NCBI GenBank assembly: GCA_943325515.2 | Contig: CALPPS020000037.1 | Location: 1-23,305 of the forward strand | Source: Flavobacterium psychrophilum | GTDB taxonomy: Bacteria > Bacteroidota > Bacteroidia > Flavobacteriales > Flavobacteriaceae | Direction of reading: 5' to 3' | DNA length: 23,305 nucleotides | Program-made: the position numbers and the translations under genes | The notes under the pieces: generated by a model | Databases searched by the model: none | The model's input: the letters and a program-made list of their open reading frames with translations, nothing else | Told to the model about the DNA's origin: nothing | Shown here: positions 1 to 8,418 of the stretch, piece by piece | How the letters are laid out: each line of letters opens with the position of its first letter | Numbering within the stretch: position 1 is the stretch's first letter

Positions 1-150
1 TAGTGCTCTTTCCACTTTCTGACCTCTTACCAAGTCCGCTACTAAGCGCATTTTTCTAGGTGAAGTAGGGCAGTTATTCAATTTTGCAAAAGCTATAGAC
101 TTATTAGCCTCTTTTCTTGCGTCTGCTGTTTCTCTTTTACGAACTCCCAT
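1..150 (-). CDS. rplV: Large ribosomal subunit protein uL22 (L22), N-terminal part only
   Basis: The first 50 codons read from an ATG at 148-150 and stay open to the left edge, so the C-terminal part lies outside the window. The N-terminus reads [13 protein letters not shown] and continues with a segment around [17 protein letters not shown], the typical uL22 core (SPRK.R.V.D.IRG). L22 binds 23S rRNA and lines the peptide exit tunnel with a hairpin loop, which is not in the visible part. The start follows the rpsS stop by only 6 bp, as in other S10 operons. The identity is clear from both sequence and position. Confidence 0.95.
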   Translation of the reverse strand, partial: MGVRKRETADARKEANKSIAFAKLNNCPTSPRKMRLVADLVRGQKVERAL

Positions 151-156
151 TGCTTC

Positions 157-435
157 TTATTTTTTACCTTTATTTTTTGCTCCAGCGTGACCTCTAAAAG
201 ATCTTGTTGGTGAAAACTCTCCTAATTTGTGTCCTACCATGTTCTCAGTTACATAAACTGGAACAAATTGACGACCATTGTGTACTGCAATTGTTTGTCC
301 AACAAAATCTGGAGTAATCATAGATGCTCTAGACCAAGTCTTAACAACACCTTTATTTCCACCAGCAATATTTTCTTGAACTTTTTTATCTAATTTATAG
401 TGTACAAAAGGTCCTTTTTTTAATGAACGTGCCAT
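157..435 (-). CDS. rpsS: Small ribosomal subunit protein uS19 (S19)
   Basis: A 92-residue protein of normal length for S19. It begins [19 protein letters not shown] and carries the conserved core with WSRAS, the segment [19 protein letters not shown], and a basic tail ending in KNKGKK. S19 sits in the head of the 30S subunit together with S13, close to the A-site tRNA. The gene lies between rplB (10 bp upstream in transcription) and rplV (6 bp downstream), the standard S10 operon order. Nothing is odd about it. Confidence 0.98.
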   Translation of the reverse strand: MARSLKKGPFVHYKLDKKVQENIAGGNKGVVKTWSRASMITPDFVGQTIAVHNGRQFVPVYVTENMVGHKLGEFSPTRSFRGHAGAKNKGKK

Positions 436-445
436 GTCTATCTAA

Positions 446-1270
446 TTATTTCTTTCTGCGTTCAACAATATACTTATTACTCGGGTTAACTTTAGAACGA
501 GTTCTGTAACCTTTTGCCGGAAGCCCTTTTCTAGAACGAGGATGACCTCCAGAAGAACGTCCTTCTCCACCTCCCATTGGGTGATCTACAGGGTTCATTG
601 CAACTGGTCTTGTTCTTGGTCTTCTTCCTAACCATCTTGTTCTACCTGCTTTTCCAGATACAATCAATTGGTGGTCAGAATTGGAAACAGCTCCAATAGT
701 TGCCGAACAAGTCAACAAGATCAATCTTGTTTCACCTGATGGCATTTTAATTGTAGCATATTTTCCGTCTCTTGCCATTAATTGAGCAAATGTTCCAGCA
801 GAACGAGCAATAACAGCTCCTTGCCCAGGACGCAATTCGATACAAGAAATTACAGTTCCCAATGGAATTTTGCTTAATGGCAAAGTATTTCCAATTTCAG
901 GAGCTGACTCTTCTCCAGACACTACTGTCTGTCCTACTTGCAATCCGTTTTGAGCAACAATATATGTTTTCTCACCATCTACATACCACAATAATGCGAT
1001 AAAAGCTGTTCTGTTTGGATCATATTCGATTGATTTCACTGTAGCCGGAATTCCAACTTTAGTTCTTTTAAAATCAATGATACGATACCTTTGTTTGTGA
1101 CCACCGCCTGTATAACGCATGGTCATTTTTCCTTGACTATTTCTACCTCCTGAGTTTTTTATCGGTGCTAACAAAGAGCGCTCCGGCTTATCAGTCGTGA
1201 TGGCGTCAAAACCATTCACAACTCTAAAACGCTGACCCGGGGTAATAGGTTTTAATTTTCTAACTGACAT
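446..1270 (-). CDS. rplB: Large ribosomal subunit protein uL2 (L2)
   Basis: A 274-residue protein matching the usual bacterial L2 length. It starts [15 protein letters not shown] and shows the RNA-binding signature GGGHKQRYR near residues 55-63. The conserved segment [13 protein letters not shown] lies near residues 226-238, with His230 matching the histidine known in E. coli L2 (H229) near the peptidyl-transferase centre. A very basic C-terminus ([12 protein letters not shown]) follows. L2 is a primary 23S rRNA binder needed for subunit joining and peptide-bond formation. It is 6 bp downstream of rplW in transcription and 10 bp upstream of rpsS. Confidence 0.98.
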   Translation of the reverse strand: MSVRKLKPITPGQRFRVVNGFDAITTDKPERSLLAPIKNSGGRNSQGKMTMRYTGGGHKQRYRIIDFKRTKVGIPATVKSIEYDPNRTAFIALLWYVDGEKTYIVAQNGLQVGQTVVSGEESAPEIGNTLPLSKIPLGTVISCIELRPGQGAVIARSAGTFAQLMARDGKYATIKMPSGETRLILLTCSATIGAVSNSDHQLIVSGKAGRTRWLGRRPRTRPVAMNPVDHPMGGGEGRSSGGHPRSRKGLPAKGYRTRSKVNPSNKYIVERRKK

Positions 1271-1276
1271 TTTCTA

Positions 1277-1567
1277 TTAGATATTATTGTAAAAATCTAT
1301 TGTTTCTCCCTCTTTTACTTGTACAATTGCTTTTTTGTAAGCATTTGTTTTTCCGCTAATCAAACCACTTTTTGTATACTTAGTAGTTCTATCGGCTCTA
1401 TAGTTCATCGTGTTAACAGTAACAACCGAAATCCCATAAGCAGCTTCTACAGCCTTCTTAATCTGAACTTTGTTTGCTTTTTTGTCAACAACAAAACCAA
1501 AACGATTAAAAATCTCACCTTCTTTGGTGATTTTTTCAGTAATGATAGGTTTAATTATGATACTCAT
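1277..1567 (-). CDS. rplW: Large ribosomal subunit protein uL23 (L23)
   Basis: A 96-residue protein beginning MSIIIKPIITEKITKEGE, which fits the L23 N-terminus (PIITEK). The middle has the typical NKVQIKKAVEAAYGISVVTVNTMN stretch, here described only in part: residues about 33-55 form the conserved helix-strand unit. L23 lies at the exit of the peptide tunnel and is the docking site for trigger factor and the signal recognition particle. It sits between rplD (6 bp) and rplB (6 bp) in the usual order. Length and motifs are normal. Confidence 0.97.
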   Translation of the reverse strand: MSIIIKPIITEKITKEGEIFNRFGFVVDKKANKVQIKKAVEAAYGISVVTVNTMNYRADRTTKYTKSGLISGKTNAYKKAIVQVKEGETIDFYNNI

Positions 1568-1573
1568 GGCCTG

Positions 1574-2203
1574 TTATTTACTTAAATTTTCTTCAATTCC
1601 TTCTAAAGAACCCTCTAAAAGAACTAGATTATTAGCATTTAAAATGTCGTAAGTGCTTAATTCTGAATTAGTTACTACGCTAGATGCTTTTAAATTGCGT
1701 GACGACAAATATACATTTTTATTTGATTCACCCAACACAAACAAAGATTTTTTGTTTTCTATTCCTAAAGCTTTCAAAACATTGATGAAATTTTTAGTGT
1801 TTGGTGTTTCAAAATTAAAGTCTTCAACAACTAATATACTTGATTCTTTAACTTTTAAAGAGAAAGCAGATTTCCTTGCTAATCTTTTTACTGTTTTGTT
1901 CAATTTAAAAGAGTAACTTCTTGGTCTTGGACCAAAAACCGTTCCTCCACCTTTGAACAAAGGACTCTTTTTAGAGCCTGCACGAGCCGTACCTGTTCCT
2001 TTTTGTTTTTTAATCTTACGAGTACTTCCAGCTACTTCAGCTCTTTCTTTAGCTTTGTGCGTGCCTTGTCTTTGATTTGCTAAGTATTGCTTAACATCAA
2101 GATATACTGCATGATTATTTGGCTCTATGCCGAATACTGAATCAGAAAGTTGAACTTTTCTTCCAGTATCTTTTCCGTTGATATCTAAAACTTTTGCTTC
2201 CAT
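1574..2203 (-). CDS. rplD: Large ribosomal subunit protein uL4 (L4)
   Basis: A 209-residue protein beginning [20 protein letters not shown]. The conserved tunnel loop of L4 is visible around residues 50-95: [20 protein letters not shown] followed by [20 protein letters not shown] (two neighbouring pieces). The rest is a Rossmann-like globular part. L4 helps start 50S assembly and its loop reaches the exit tunnel. In gamma-proteobacteria it also represses the S10 operon, but I see no basis for assuming that here. Its start codon directly follows the rplC stop with no gap, so the two are probably translationally coupled. Confidence 0.97.
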   Translation of the reverse strand: MEAKVLDINGKDTGRKVQLSDSVFGIEPNNHAVYLDVKQYLANQRQGTHKAKERAEVAGSTRKIKKQKGTGTARAGSKKSPLFKGGGTVFGPRPRSYSFKLNKTVKRLARKSAFSLKVKESSILVVEDFNFETPNTKNFINVLKALGIENKKSLFVLGESNKNVYLSSRNLKASSVVTNSELSTYDILNANNLVLLEGSLEGIEENLSK

Positions 2204-2821
2204 TTACTTCTGAATGATTACATAAGAGTTTTTGCATCCAGGAATAGCTCCTTTAACGACAAGTAAGTTCTTTTCAGAAACCACTTTTAAAACTCTAAGA
2301 TTTTGTATTTTTACATTTTCACCACCCATTCTACCAGCCATACGCATTCCTTTGAATACTCTAGATGGATAAGAGGATGCTCCTACAGAACCTGGCGCTC
2401 TCAGACGGTTATGTTGACCATGTGTTGCTTGACCAACACCACCAAAACCGTGACGTTTTACAACACCTTGAAAACCTTTACCTTTTGACACCCCTTGTAC
2501 ATCAACAAATTCTCCTTCGCTGAATACTTCCACGGTGATATTATCACCTAATTTGTAATTTTCTTCAAACCCTTGGAATTCAACGACTTTTCTTTTTGCA
2601 GAAGTTCCCGCTTTTTTAAAGTGACCCAAGTCAGCTTTAGTGGCGTGTTTTTCTGATTTGTCATCGAAACCAAGTTGAAGAGCTGAATACCCGTCAACCT
2701 CATTGGTTCTGACTTGGGTAACGACACAAGGGCCAGCTTCGATTACCGTACAAGGAATGTTTTTCCCGTTCTCGTCGAAAATGCTAGTCATGCCGATTTT
2801 TCTTCCAATTAACCCAGACAT
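2204..2821 (-). CDS. rplC: Large ribosomal subunit protein uL3 (L3)
   Basis: A 205-residue protein starting [19 protein letters not shown], the standard L3 opening. It carries the conserved loop [19 protein letters not shown] followed by [17 protein letters not shown] in the central region. That loop reaches the peptidyl-transferase centre, and its glutamine (GQ) is methylated in several bacteria. L3 is one of the first proteins to bind 23S rRNA. The gene is separated from rpsJ by an unusually long 111 bp gap that contains an inverted repeat array (2861-2927), while it abuts rplD on the other side. Confidence 0.98.
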   Translation of the reverse strand: MSGLIGRKIGMTSIFDENGKNIPCTVIEAGPCVVTQVRTNEVDGYSALQLGFDDKSEKHATKADLGHFKKAGTSAKRKVVEFQGFEENYKLGDNITVEVFSEGEFVDVQGVSKGKGFQGVVKRHGFGGVGQATHGQHNRLRAPGSVGASSYPSRVFKGMRMAGRMGGENVKIQNLRVLKVVSEKNLLVVKGAIPGCKNSYVIIQK

Positions 2822-2860
2822 ATTAAACTATTTAAATTATTACTTGTTTACTTTTTTTCA

Positions 2861-2927
2861 GTATTAAAGAATTAAGTATTAAGTACTAAGACAAAAAACT
2901 TAATACTTAATACTCTATACTTAGTAT
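2861..2927 (-). repeat. Inverted array of 7-bp units in the rpsJ-rplC gap
   Basis: On the plus strand the left side holds gtattaa (2861-2867), gaattaa (2869-2875), gtattaa (2876-2882) and gtactaa (2883-2889). The right side holds the reverse-complement type: ttaatac (2900-2906), ttaatac (2907-2913), tctatac (2914-2920) and ttagtat (2921-2927). Within this, 2871-2884 and 2898-2911 are a perfect 14-bp inverted repeat around a 13-nt loop. The element lies in the intergenic part of the ribosomal mRNA and would fold into an AU-rich hairpin. No TAnnTTTG box is present in the gap on the minus strand, so it does not look like a promoter. There is no long T run right after the stem, so a classical terminator is unlikely. 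Its function is unknown. Confidence 0.85.
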
Positions 2928-2932
2928 TATGC

Positions 2933-3238
2933 TTATACTTTGATTTCTACTTCAACTCCACTAGGCAATTCAAGCTTCATTAAAGCATCGATAGTTTTCG
3001 ACGAAGAACTATAGATGTCTAATAATCTTTTATAAGAACTTACTTGAAATTGCTCTCTCGCTTTTTTGTTAACGTGTGGAGAACGCAGAACAGTAAATAT
3101 TTTTTTGTGTGTTGGTAACGGAATTGGACCTGTTACAACAGCACCTGTGCTTTTCACAGTTTTTACGATTTTTTCAGCTGATTTATCAACCAACATATGA
3201 TCGTAAGACTTCAATTTTATTCTAATTTTTTGACTCAT
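2933..3238 (-). CDS. rpsJ: Small ribosomal subunit protein uS10 (S10)
   Basis: A 101-residue protein of normal S10 length. It begins [18 protein letters not shown] and includes the family signature [20 protein letters not shown] near residues 37-56, then NKKAREQFQ, and a C-terminus with [12 protein letters not shown]10 is in the 30S head and, with NusB, also takes part in transcription antitermination in studied bacteria. It follows fusA directly (11 bp gap). In many other phyla tuf stands between them, but it is absent here. Downstream in transcription lies the 111 bp gap with the repeat array. Confidence 0.98.
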   Translation of the reverse strand: MSQKIRIKLKSYDHMLVDKSAEKIVKTVKSTGAVVTGPIPLPTHKKIFTVLRSPHVNKKAREQFQVSSYKRLLDIYSSSSKTIDALMKLELPSGVEVEIKV

Positions 3239-3249
3239 TTTGATAAGAA

Positions 3250-5406
3250 TTAAGCGTTACCTTTTGCTTTTTTGATTACTTCTTCTGAAATATTAGAAGG
3301 AGTTTGTTCGTAGTGTGAAAATTCCATTGTAGAAGTCGCTCTACCTGAAGACAATGTTCTTAATGTGGTTACATATCCAAACATTTCAGATAAAGGCACA
3401 TCAGCCTTAATGGTTTTCGCACCATTTCTGTCACCCATGTCATTTACTTGACCTCTGCGACGGTTGATATCACCTACGATATCTCCCATGTTTTCTTCTG
3501 GTGTAATAACCTCCATTTTCATGATAGGCTCCAAAATAACAGCCCCGGCTGCTTTTGCAACTTCTCTATATCCCATTCTTGCTGCTAATTCAAAAGAAAG
3601 AGCATCAGAATCCACAGGGTGAAAAGATCCGTCCAACAAAGTTACTTTTAAACTATCCACTTGGTATCCAGCTAATGGACCCGTTTTCATAGCTTCTCTG
3701 AAACCTTTTTCAACAGAAGGAATATATTCTTTAGGAACGTTACCCCCTTTTACTGCATTTACAAACTGCAATCCAACAGGAGCTTTACCGTCAACTAAAT
3801 CAGCAGGCTCTAAGATAAATACGATATCACCGAATTTACCACGACCCCCAGATTGTTTCTTATAAGTTTCTCTGTGTTGAGCAGATTTAGTGAAAGCTTC
3901 CTTATATTCTACTTGTGGCTCACCTTGGTTAACCTCAACTTTGAATTCACGTTTCATACGATCTACAAGGATGTCTAAGTGCAACTCACCCATACCTGAA
4001 ATAATCGTTTGACCTGAAGCTTCATCTGTTCTTACAGTAAACGTTGGGTCTTCTTCAGCTAATTTAGCTAAAGCCATACCCATTTTATCAACGTCTGCTT
4101 TTGTTTTTGGCTCAATAGCGATACCAATTACTGGCGCAGGGAATTTCATTGATTCAAGGATGATTGGGTGTTTTTCATCACACATTGTATCTCCAGTCTT
4201 GATATCTTTAAATCCAACAGCTGCTCCAATATCACCTGCCTCGATATAATCGATTGGGTTTTGCTTGTTAGCATGCATTTGGTATATACGTGAAATTCTT
4301 TCTTTGTTTCCTGAACGAGTATTTAAGATATATGAACCAGCATCTAAACGACCTGAATAAGCACGGAAGAAAGCTAAACGACCAACATAAGGGTCAGTAG
4401 CAATTTTAAATGCCAAAGCTGCGAACGGCTCTTTTACATCAGGACGACGTAAAATTTTGGTTTGATCTTCTTCCAATAAATCAGCATCATCTGGGTGAAT
4501 CCCTTCAATGCCTTCTTTATCTAAAGGAGATGGTAAATATTTACACACAGCATCCAACATAAATTGAACCCCTTTGTTTTTGAATGAAGAACCAGCAATC
4601 ATTGGAATGATAGCCATATCCATTGTAGCCGCTCTCAATGCTATATTGATTTCGTCTTCAGTTATTGAGTCAGGATCTTCCATGTATTTATCAAGCAAGT
4701 TCTCATCATAATCAGCAACTGCTTCGATAAGGATATCTCTGTATTCTTTAACTTCAGTTAACATATCAGTAGGAATAGGCACAATATCAAAAGTAGCTCC
4801 TAATGTTTCATCATGCCATACAATAGCTTGATTTTTTACTAAATCTACAACTCCTTTAAAGTCATTTTCCTCACCAATTGGTAAAGTAATAGCAACAGCG
4901 TTAGATTTTAACATATCTCTAACTTGTTGGCAAACCATTAAGAAGTTTGAACCCTGACGGTCCATTTTGTTTACGAATCCCATACGAGGCACTCTATATT
5001 GATCAGCTAATCTCCAGTTAGTTTCTGATTGTGGTTCAACACCATCAACAGCAGAAAATAAAAATACTAATCCATCCAATACTCGTAATGAACGATTTAC
5101 CTCTACAGTAAAATCAACGTGTCCTGGAGTATCAATAATATTAAAGTGATAATCTTGAGAAGTTGGCAATGGTTTACCTTGCTCCGTCGGGAAACTCCAT
5201 TCACAAGTAGTAGCAGCAGATGTAATGGTAATACCTCTTTCTTGCTCTTGTGCCATCCAGTCCATTGTTGCAGCACCATCGTGTACTTCACCAATTTTAT
5301 GTGATTTTCCAGTATAGAATAATATACGCTCTGTTGTTGTTGTTTTACCAGCATCAATGTGAGCGGCGATTCCAATATTTCTTGTTAATTTTAAATCTCT
5401 AGCCAT
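3250..5406 (-). CDS. fusA: Translation elongation factor G
   Basis: A 718-residue GTPase that drives ribosome translocation and, with RRF, ribosome recycling. The G1 loop AHIDAGKT is at about residues 15-22, the switch region with ERGITI at 56-61, DTPGHVDF (G3) at 92-99, and NKMD (G4) at 146-149. The later domains II-V are present, with the typical GMGELHLDI and GGRGKFGDI stretches and a C-terminus around [16 protein letters not shown]. About a dozen residues between the switch region and G3 look extra compared with E. coli EF-G. It sits 11 bp downstream of rpsG. The whole protein is intact, and this looks like the housekeeping copy because of its place in the str cluster. Confidence 0.98.
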   Translation of the reverse strand: MARDLKLTRNIGIAAHIDAGKTTTTERILFYTGKSHKIGEVHDGAATMDWMAQEQERGITITSAATTCEWSFPTEQGKPLPTSQDYHFNIIDTPGHVDFTVEVNRSLRVLDGLVFLFSAVDGVEPQSETNWRLADQYRVPRMGFVNKMDRQGSNFLMVCQQVRDMLKSNAVAITLPIGEENDFKGVVDLVKNQAIVWHDETLGATFDIVPIPTDMLTEVKEYRDILIEAVADYDENLLDKYMEDPDSITEDEINIALRAATMDMAIIPMIAGSSFKNKGVQFMLDAVCKYLPSPLDKEGIEGIHPDDADLLEEDQTKILRRPDVKEPFAALAFKIATDPYVGRLAFFRAYSGRLDAGSYILNTRSGNKERISRIYQMHANKQNPIDYIEAGDIGAAVGFKDIKTGDTMCDEKHPIILESMKFPAPVIGIAIEPKTKADVDKMGMALAKLAEEDPTFTVRTDEASGQTIISGMGELHLDILVDRMKREFKVEVNQGEPQVEYKEAFTKSAQHRETYKKQSGGRGKFGDIVFILEPADLVDGKAPVGLQFVNAVKGGNVPKEYIPSVEKGFREAMKTGPLAGYQVDSLKVTLLDGSFHPVDSDALSFELAARMGYREVAKAAGAVILEPIMKMEVITPEENMGDIVGDINRRRGQVNDMGDRNGAKTIKADVPLSEMFGYVTTLRTLSSGRATSTMEFSHYEQTPSNISEEVIKKAKGNA

Positions 5407-5417
5407 TTCTTTAACTA

Positions 5418-5894
5418 TTAAAATCTAAAATGAGAGAAAGCTTTATTTGCTTCTGCCATTTTGTGTGTATCCATTCTCTTTTTAACAGCAGCGCCTTCTT
5501 CTTTAGCCGCAGCTAAAATTTCAGAAGCTAGTTTACCTGACATAGATTTCTCGTTTCTTCTACGAGCATAAAGTATCATCCACTTCATGGCCATAGATAT
5601 TTTTCTGTCTGGACGAATTTGCATCGGAATTTGGAAAGTAGCTCCACCAACTCTACGGCTACGTACTTCTACGTGGGGCATAACGTTTGTTAATGCATCT
5701 TTCCAAACTTCTAATGATGCTTTTTCATCATTATTCTTTTTAGCTTCTACAATATCCATGGCATCATAGAATACTTTAAAAGCTGTTGATTTCTTACCAT
5801 CCCACATTAGGTTGTTCACAAAACGTGTTACTAACTGATCGTTAAATTTCGGATCTGGTAAAAGTGGTCTTTTTTTTGCCGCTCTTTTTCTCAT
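5418..5894 (-). CDS. rpsG: Small ribosomal subunit protein uS7 (S7)
   Basis: A 158-residue protein beginning [19 protein letters not shown]. It shows the S7 core: [19 protein letters not shown], then [17 protein letters not shown], and a C-terminal part ending [16 protein letters not shown]7 nucleates assembly of the 30S head and contacts mRNA and tRNA at the E site. The length is normal. It is 11 bp upstream of fusA in transcription. The gap to the preceding gene rpsL is 92 bp and holds the second inverted heptad array. Confidence 0.98.
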   Translation of the reverse strand: MRKRAAKKRPLLPDPKFNDQLVTRFVNNLMWDGKKSTAFKVFYDAMDIVEAKKNNDEKASLEVWKDALTNVMPHVEVRSRRVGGATFQIPMQIRPDRKISMAMKWMILYARRRNEKSMSGKLASEILAAAKEEGAAVKKRMDTHKMAEANKAFSHFRF

Positions 5895-5907
5895 GTCTTT
5901 GTTTTTT

Positions 5908-5975
5908 GTCGAAAGTCGAAAGCCGAAAGTCGTAAAGATGCTACTTTATGACGTTATGACTTTTTCACTTTTGAC
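5908..5975 (-). repeat. Inverted array of 7-8 bp units in the rpsL-rpsG gap
   Basis: On the plus strand the left side is gtcgaaa (5908-5914), gtcgaaa (5915-5921), gccgaaa (5922-5928) and gtcgtaaa (5929-5936). The right side carries units of the opposite orientation: tttatgac (5945-5952), gttatgac (5953-5960), tttttcac (5961-5968) and ttttgac (5969-5975). The inner arms 5929-5937 and 5944-5952 match at 8 of 9 positions around a 6-nt loop. Pairing in the RNA would continue outward imperfectly, partly with G-U pairs. The layout matches the element at 2861-2927, but the unit sequence differs. No promoter or terminator signature accompanies it, and its function is unknown. Confidence 0.75.
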
Positions 5976-5986
5976 TAGTTAAAAAT

Positions 5987-6370
5987 TTACTTTTTAGCTT
6001 CTTTTGGGCGTTTAGCACCGTACTTAGATCTTCTTTGTGTTCTTCCTGCTACACCTGATGTATCAAGTGCACCACGCACAATGTGGTATCTAACTCCTGG
6101 TAAATCTTTTACCCTTCCGCCTCTCACTAATACTATCGAGTGCTCTTGTAGATTGTGTCCTTCTCCTGGTATGTAAGCATTCACTTCATTTCCATTAGTC
6201 AAACGTACACGCGCTACTTTACGCATCGCTGAGTTTGGTTTTTTTGGAGTAGTAGTGTAAACACGCGTACAAACACCTCTTCTTTGAGGACAAGAATCTA
6301 AAGCAACCGATTTACTCTTCTTAGTGATTTGAGTTCTTCCTGTTCTTACTAATTGTTGAATTGTTGGCAT
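5987..6370 (-). CDS. rpsL: Small ribosomal subunit protein uS12 (S12)
   Basis: A 127-residue protein starting [12 protein letters not shown], with the family signature [19 protein letters not shown] near residues 40-58 and the segment [17 protein letters not shown] further on. S12 sits at the decoding centre. Lysines 43, 44 and 88 are present, so the two lysine positions whose change gives streptomycin resistance in other bacteria are of the sensitive type. It is the first gene of the operon, with a leader of about 48 nt after the promoter at 6424-6453. Cysteines at 27 and 34 are within the normal conserved N-terminal part. Confidence 0.98.
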
Positions 6371-6423
6371 AATTAAATACTAATTTTTCTTAATTTTATT
6401 AAATCCCGCTTTTTTAGGGGTTG

Positions 6424-6453
6424 CAAATGTAGTAATTATTTTCAATGAAACAA
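6424..6453 (-). promoter_or_regulatory. Promoter of the str-S10 ribosomal operon
   Basis: Read on the minus strand there is TTG (6453-6451), a 19-bp spacer and TACATTTG (6431-6424). This fits the Bacteroidota primary sigma factor consensus TTG / TAnnTTTG exactly. The expected transcription start is near 6418, giving a leader of about 48 nt before the rpsL ATG at 6370. The leader has a short C-rich/G-rich pair (CCC at 6405-6407 against GGGG at 6417-6420 on the plus strand), which is too weak to call a regulatory hairpin. Confidence 0.8.
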
Positions 6454-6551
6454 ATCGTAATTAATTAATTTTCAAACAAATTGTTTTTAGATTCGATGAA
6501 CAACAATAAAAATGGATTTTTTGCGTTATTTTTATCCAAACTTTTTAGTCT

Positions 6552-8219
6552 TTGAGAAAGATTTTATTCCTTATTTTTTTATTTATTAACAGTGAAAATG
6601 CTTTCGCTCAGGAATTTTATATGAAAATTATTGGCAATAATGAACAAGAAACTAAAATTATTGAAAGCATTGGTTACATAATAAAACACAAAAACACCAA
6701 ATCTATTATTGATGAGAATAATTCATTTTATGAAAAACTGAATAAAATAGGATACTCTGAAAGTCAACTTTTAGAAAACTACAAATTAAACGATACCACT
6801 TTTTGCTTCAAATATGATTTAAAGCAAAAAATAAAATCAATACATATATATATAAGTAAAGAGTTTCATGAAAACATATCCAGCTTGTATGACATTAAAA
6901 ACGACACTTTATCATTACCTATTGAAGGTAGTGAAGAATTTTTAAATTCTGTTTTGAAGAAATTAGAAAGCATTGGGTTTTCTATGGCAAAAATAAAACT
7001 ATCTAATCTTCAGAAAAAAAATGAACTAATTATTGCCGATTTAAATATAGAGAAACAAACAAAAAGAGATTTAAATGACATCGTAATCAATGGTGATGAA
7101 AAATTTCCTGCTAATCACAAAAAAAATCTTTTAAGATTATACAGAAATAAGGTTTTCAATCAAAAAAACTTAGAAAAACTTTATAATGATATTGGGAAAT
7201 TTAGATTTGTTAAACAAAGTAAATACCCAGAAATTTTATTTACTAAAGATTTAACGAAAGTTTATGTTTATTTAGAGAAAGCAAAAGCCAATACTTTTGA
7301 CGGCTATATTGGTTTTACTAACGACGAAAACAAAAAACTAATTTTTAGCGGCAACCTAGATTTGGTTTTACAAAATATTCTAAATTCAGGAGAGAAAATA
7401 GCCTTATATTGGAAAAGTGATGGGCAAAATCAAAAAACTTTTAATTTTGATGTAGAATTACCTTATATTTTCAAAAGCCCTATTGGAATGAAATTAGATT
7501 TAAATATTTTCAAACAAGACAGTACTTTTCAAAACACCAAAACAGCAATCGATTTTGGCTATTACTTTAATTACAACACTCGATTATACTTAGGATACCA
7601 ATCATCTGAGTCAAGTGATATCCAAAATGCCAACACTTCTAACTTAAGTGATTTCAATAATTCCTTTACAACCTCATCTCTGGAACATATAAATTTAAAA
7701 AATGATGATTTCCTTTTTCCAGAAAAAACAATTATTAATCTAAAAATAGGTACGGGTAAACGATACTCGAAAATTATTTCGAGCAATCAATTTTTTACCA
7801 CTATTTTATTGAATCATAATTTCTATTTAAACGAAAAAAATATTGTGAATATCAAATCACAAAACTTTTATCTACAAAGTCAAAACTATGTTGTGAACGA
7901 ACTGCAAAGATTTGGCGGAATTAATTCTATTCGTGGATTTAATGAAAATAGTCTTCAAGCAAATGCTTTTAATTCTATATTGACAGAATACCGATATATT
8001 CTTGCACCTACATTATATGTTCATACTATTATTGATTATGGTCGTGCACAAGACAAAACTTCAAACACAGAAGACAACCTTTTTGGAATTGGTTTTGGCA
8101 TTGGATTATTATCAAAGAATGGATTTTTTAATATTGTTTATGCCAATGGAAATACTAATAATCAAGTCATAAAACTTTCAAATTCTATTGTGCATATCAG
8201 TTTTAAAGCTAATTTTTAA
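6552..8219 (+). CDS. Omp85/BamA-like outer-membrane protein with POTRA-like N-terminus
   Basis: A 555-residue protein with a clear signal peptide (RKILFLIFLFINSENAFAQ, cleavage after about residue 20). Residues about 95-168 and 172-243 look like two POTRA-type repeats, and residues about 250-555 look like a beta-barrel ending in phenylalanine, as outer-membrane barrels do. The motif GGINSIRGFNENS (residues 455-467, with the RGF at 461-463) matches the Omp85 VRGF/Y barrel-lumen motif. Omp85 proteins insert or move proteins across the outer membrane. This one is much shorter than BamA, so it is more likely a TamA/TPS-like or lineage-specific member. The start must be TTG at 6552: an in-frame stop lies at 6546-6548, and the first in-frame ATG (about 6621) would remove the signal peptide. 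The gene is strongly AT-rich. Its client is unknown. Confidence 0.75.
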   Translation: MRKILFLIFLFINSENAFAQEFYMKIIGNNEQETKIIESIGYIIKHKNTKSIIDENNSFYEKLNKIGYSESQLLENYKLNDTTFCFKYDLKQKIKSIHIYISKEFHENISSLYDIKNDTLSLPIEGSEEFLNSVLKKLESIGFSMAKIKLSNLQKKNELIIADLNIEKQTKRDLNDIVINGDEKFPANHKKNLLRLYRNKVFNQKNLEKLYNDIGKFRFVKQSKYPEILFTKDLTKVYVYLEKAKANTFDGYIGFTNDENKKLIFSGNLDLVLQNILNSGEKIALYWKSDGQNQKTFNFDVELPYIFKSPIGMKLDLNIFKQDSTFQNTKTAIDFGYYFNYNTRLYLGYQSSESSDIQNANTSNLSDFNNSFTTSSLEHINLKNDDFLFPEKTIINLKIGTGKRYSKIISSNQFFTTILLNHNFYLNEKNIVNIKSQNFYLQSQNYVVNELQRFGGINSIRGFNENSLQANAFNSILTEYRYILAPTLYVHTIIDYGRAQDKTSNTEDNLFGIGFGIGLLSKNGFFNIVYANGNTNNQVIKLSNSIVHISFKANF

Positions 8220-8361
8220 TTCAGGATTTTGAATGATTTGTTAACAAAATAGGTGTTTACTTAATTTTTTCTCGAATTTTAATAGAATTTGCATAATTCT
8301 TTCGCTATTTTATATAATTCACACTTTTTATGATTTTTATATAAATTAGTTGGCTTTTCTT

Positions 8362-8392
8362 TTGGTTTCTTAAGATTTTATTACGTAATTTG
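8362..8392 (+). promoter_or_regulatory. Candidate promoter of the SusC-like operon
   Basis: TTG at 8362-8364 is followed after 21 bp by TAATTTG at 8386-8392. The second box is one base shorter than the TAnnTTTG consensus, so this is a weak call. It would place the transcription start about 20 nt before the ATG at 8419. The surrounding gap of 199 bp after the Omp85 gene holds no clear terminator. Confidence 0.35.
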
Positions 8393-8418
8393 AATTTCTA
8401 ATTAAAACCAAATTAATA

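Noticed and set aside
1319..1916. Plus-strand open frames of 60-88 codons opposite rplW and rplD
   Set aside because: They are antisense to clear ribosomal protein genes and have unlikely composition for AT-rich DNA; they are shadows.
2861..2927. A CRISPR array or a terminator as explanation for the rpsJ-rplC repeat
   Set aside because: Units are only 7 bp without spacers, and there is no T run directly after the stem.
5103..5375. A 90-codon frame on the minus strand within fusA in another frame
   Set aside because: It is fully inside fusA and gives a Leu-rich sequence typical of a frame-shifted shadow.
6405..6420. CCC/GGGG pairing in the rpsL leader as a regulatory hairpin
   Set aside because: Only three to four pairs; too weak to call an RNA element.
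8238..8249. The palindrome tttgttaacaaa after the Omp85-like gene
   Set aside because: It has no loop or following T run, so it is not a terminator; a short AT-rich palindrome is expected by chance.
8284..8300. Inverted repeat agaatt-tgcat-aattct upstream of the SusC-like gene, a possible operator
   Set aside because: Only 6 bp per arm in very AT-rich DNA, with no second copy and no nearby regulator gene.
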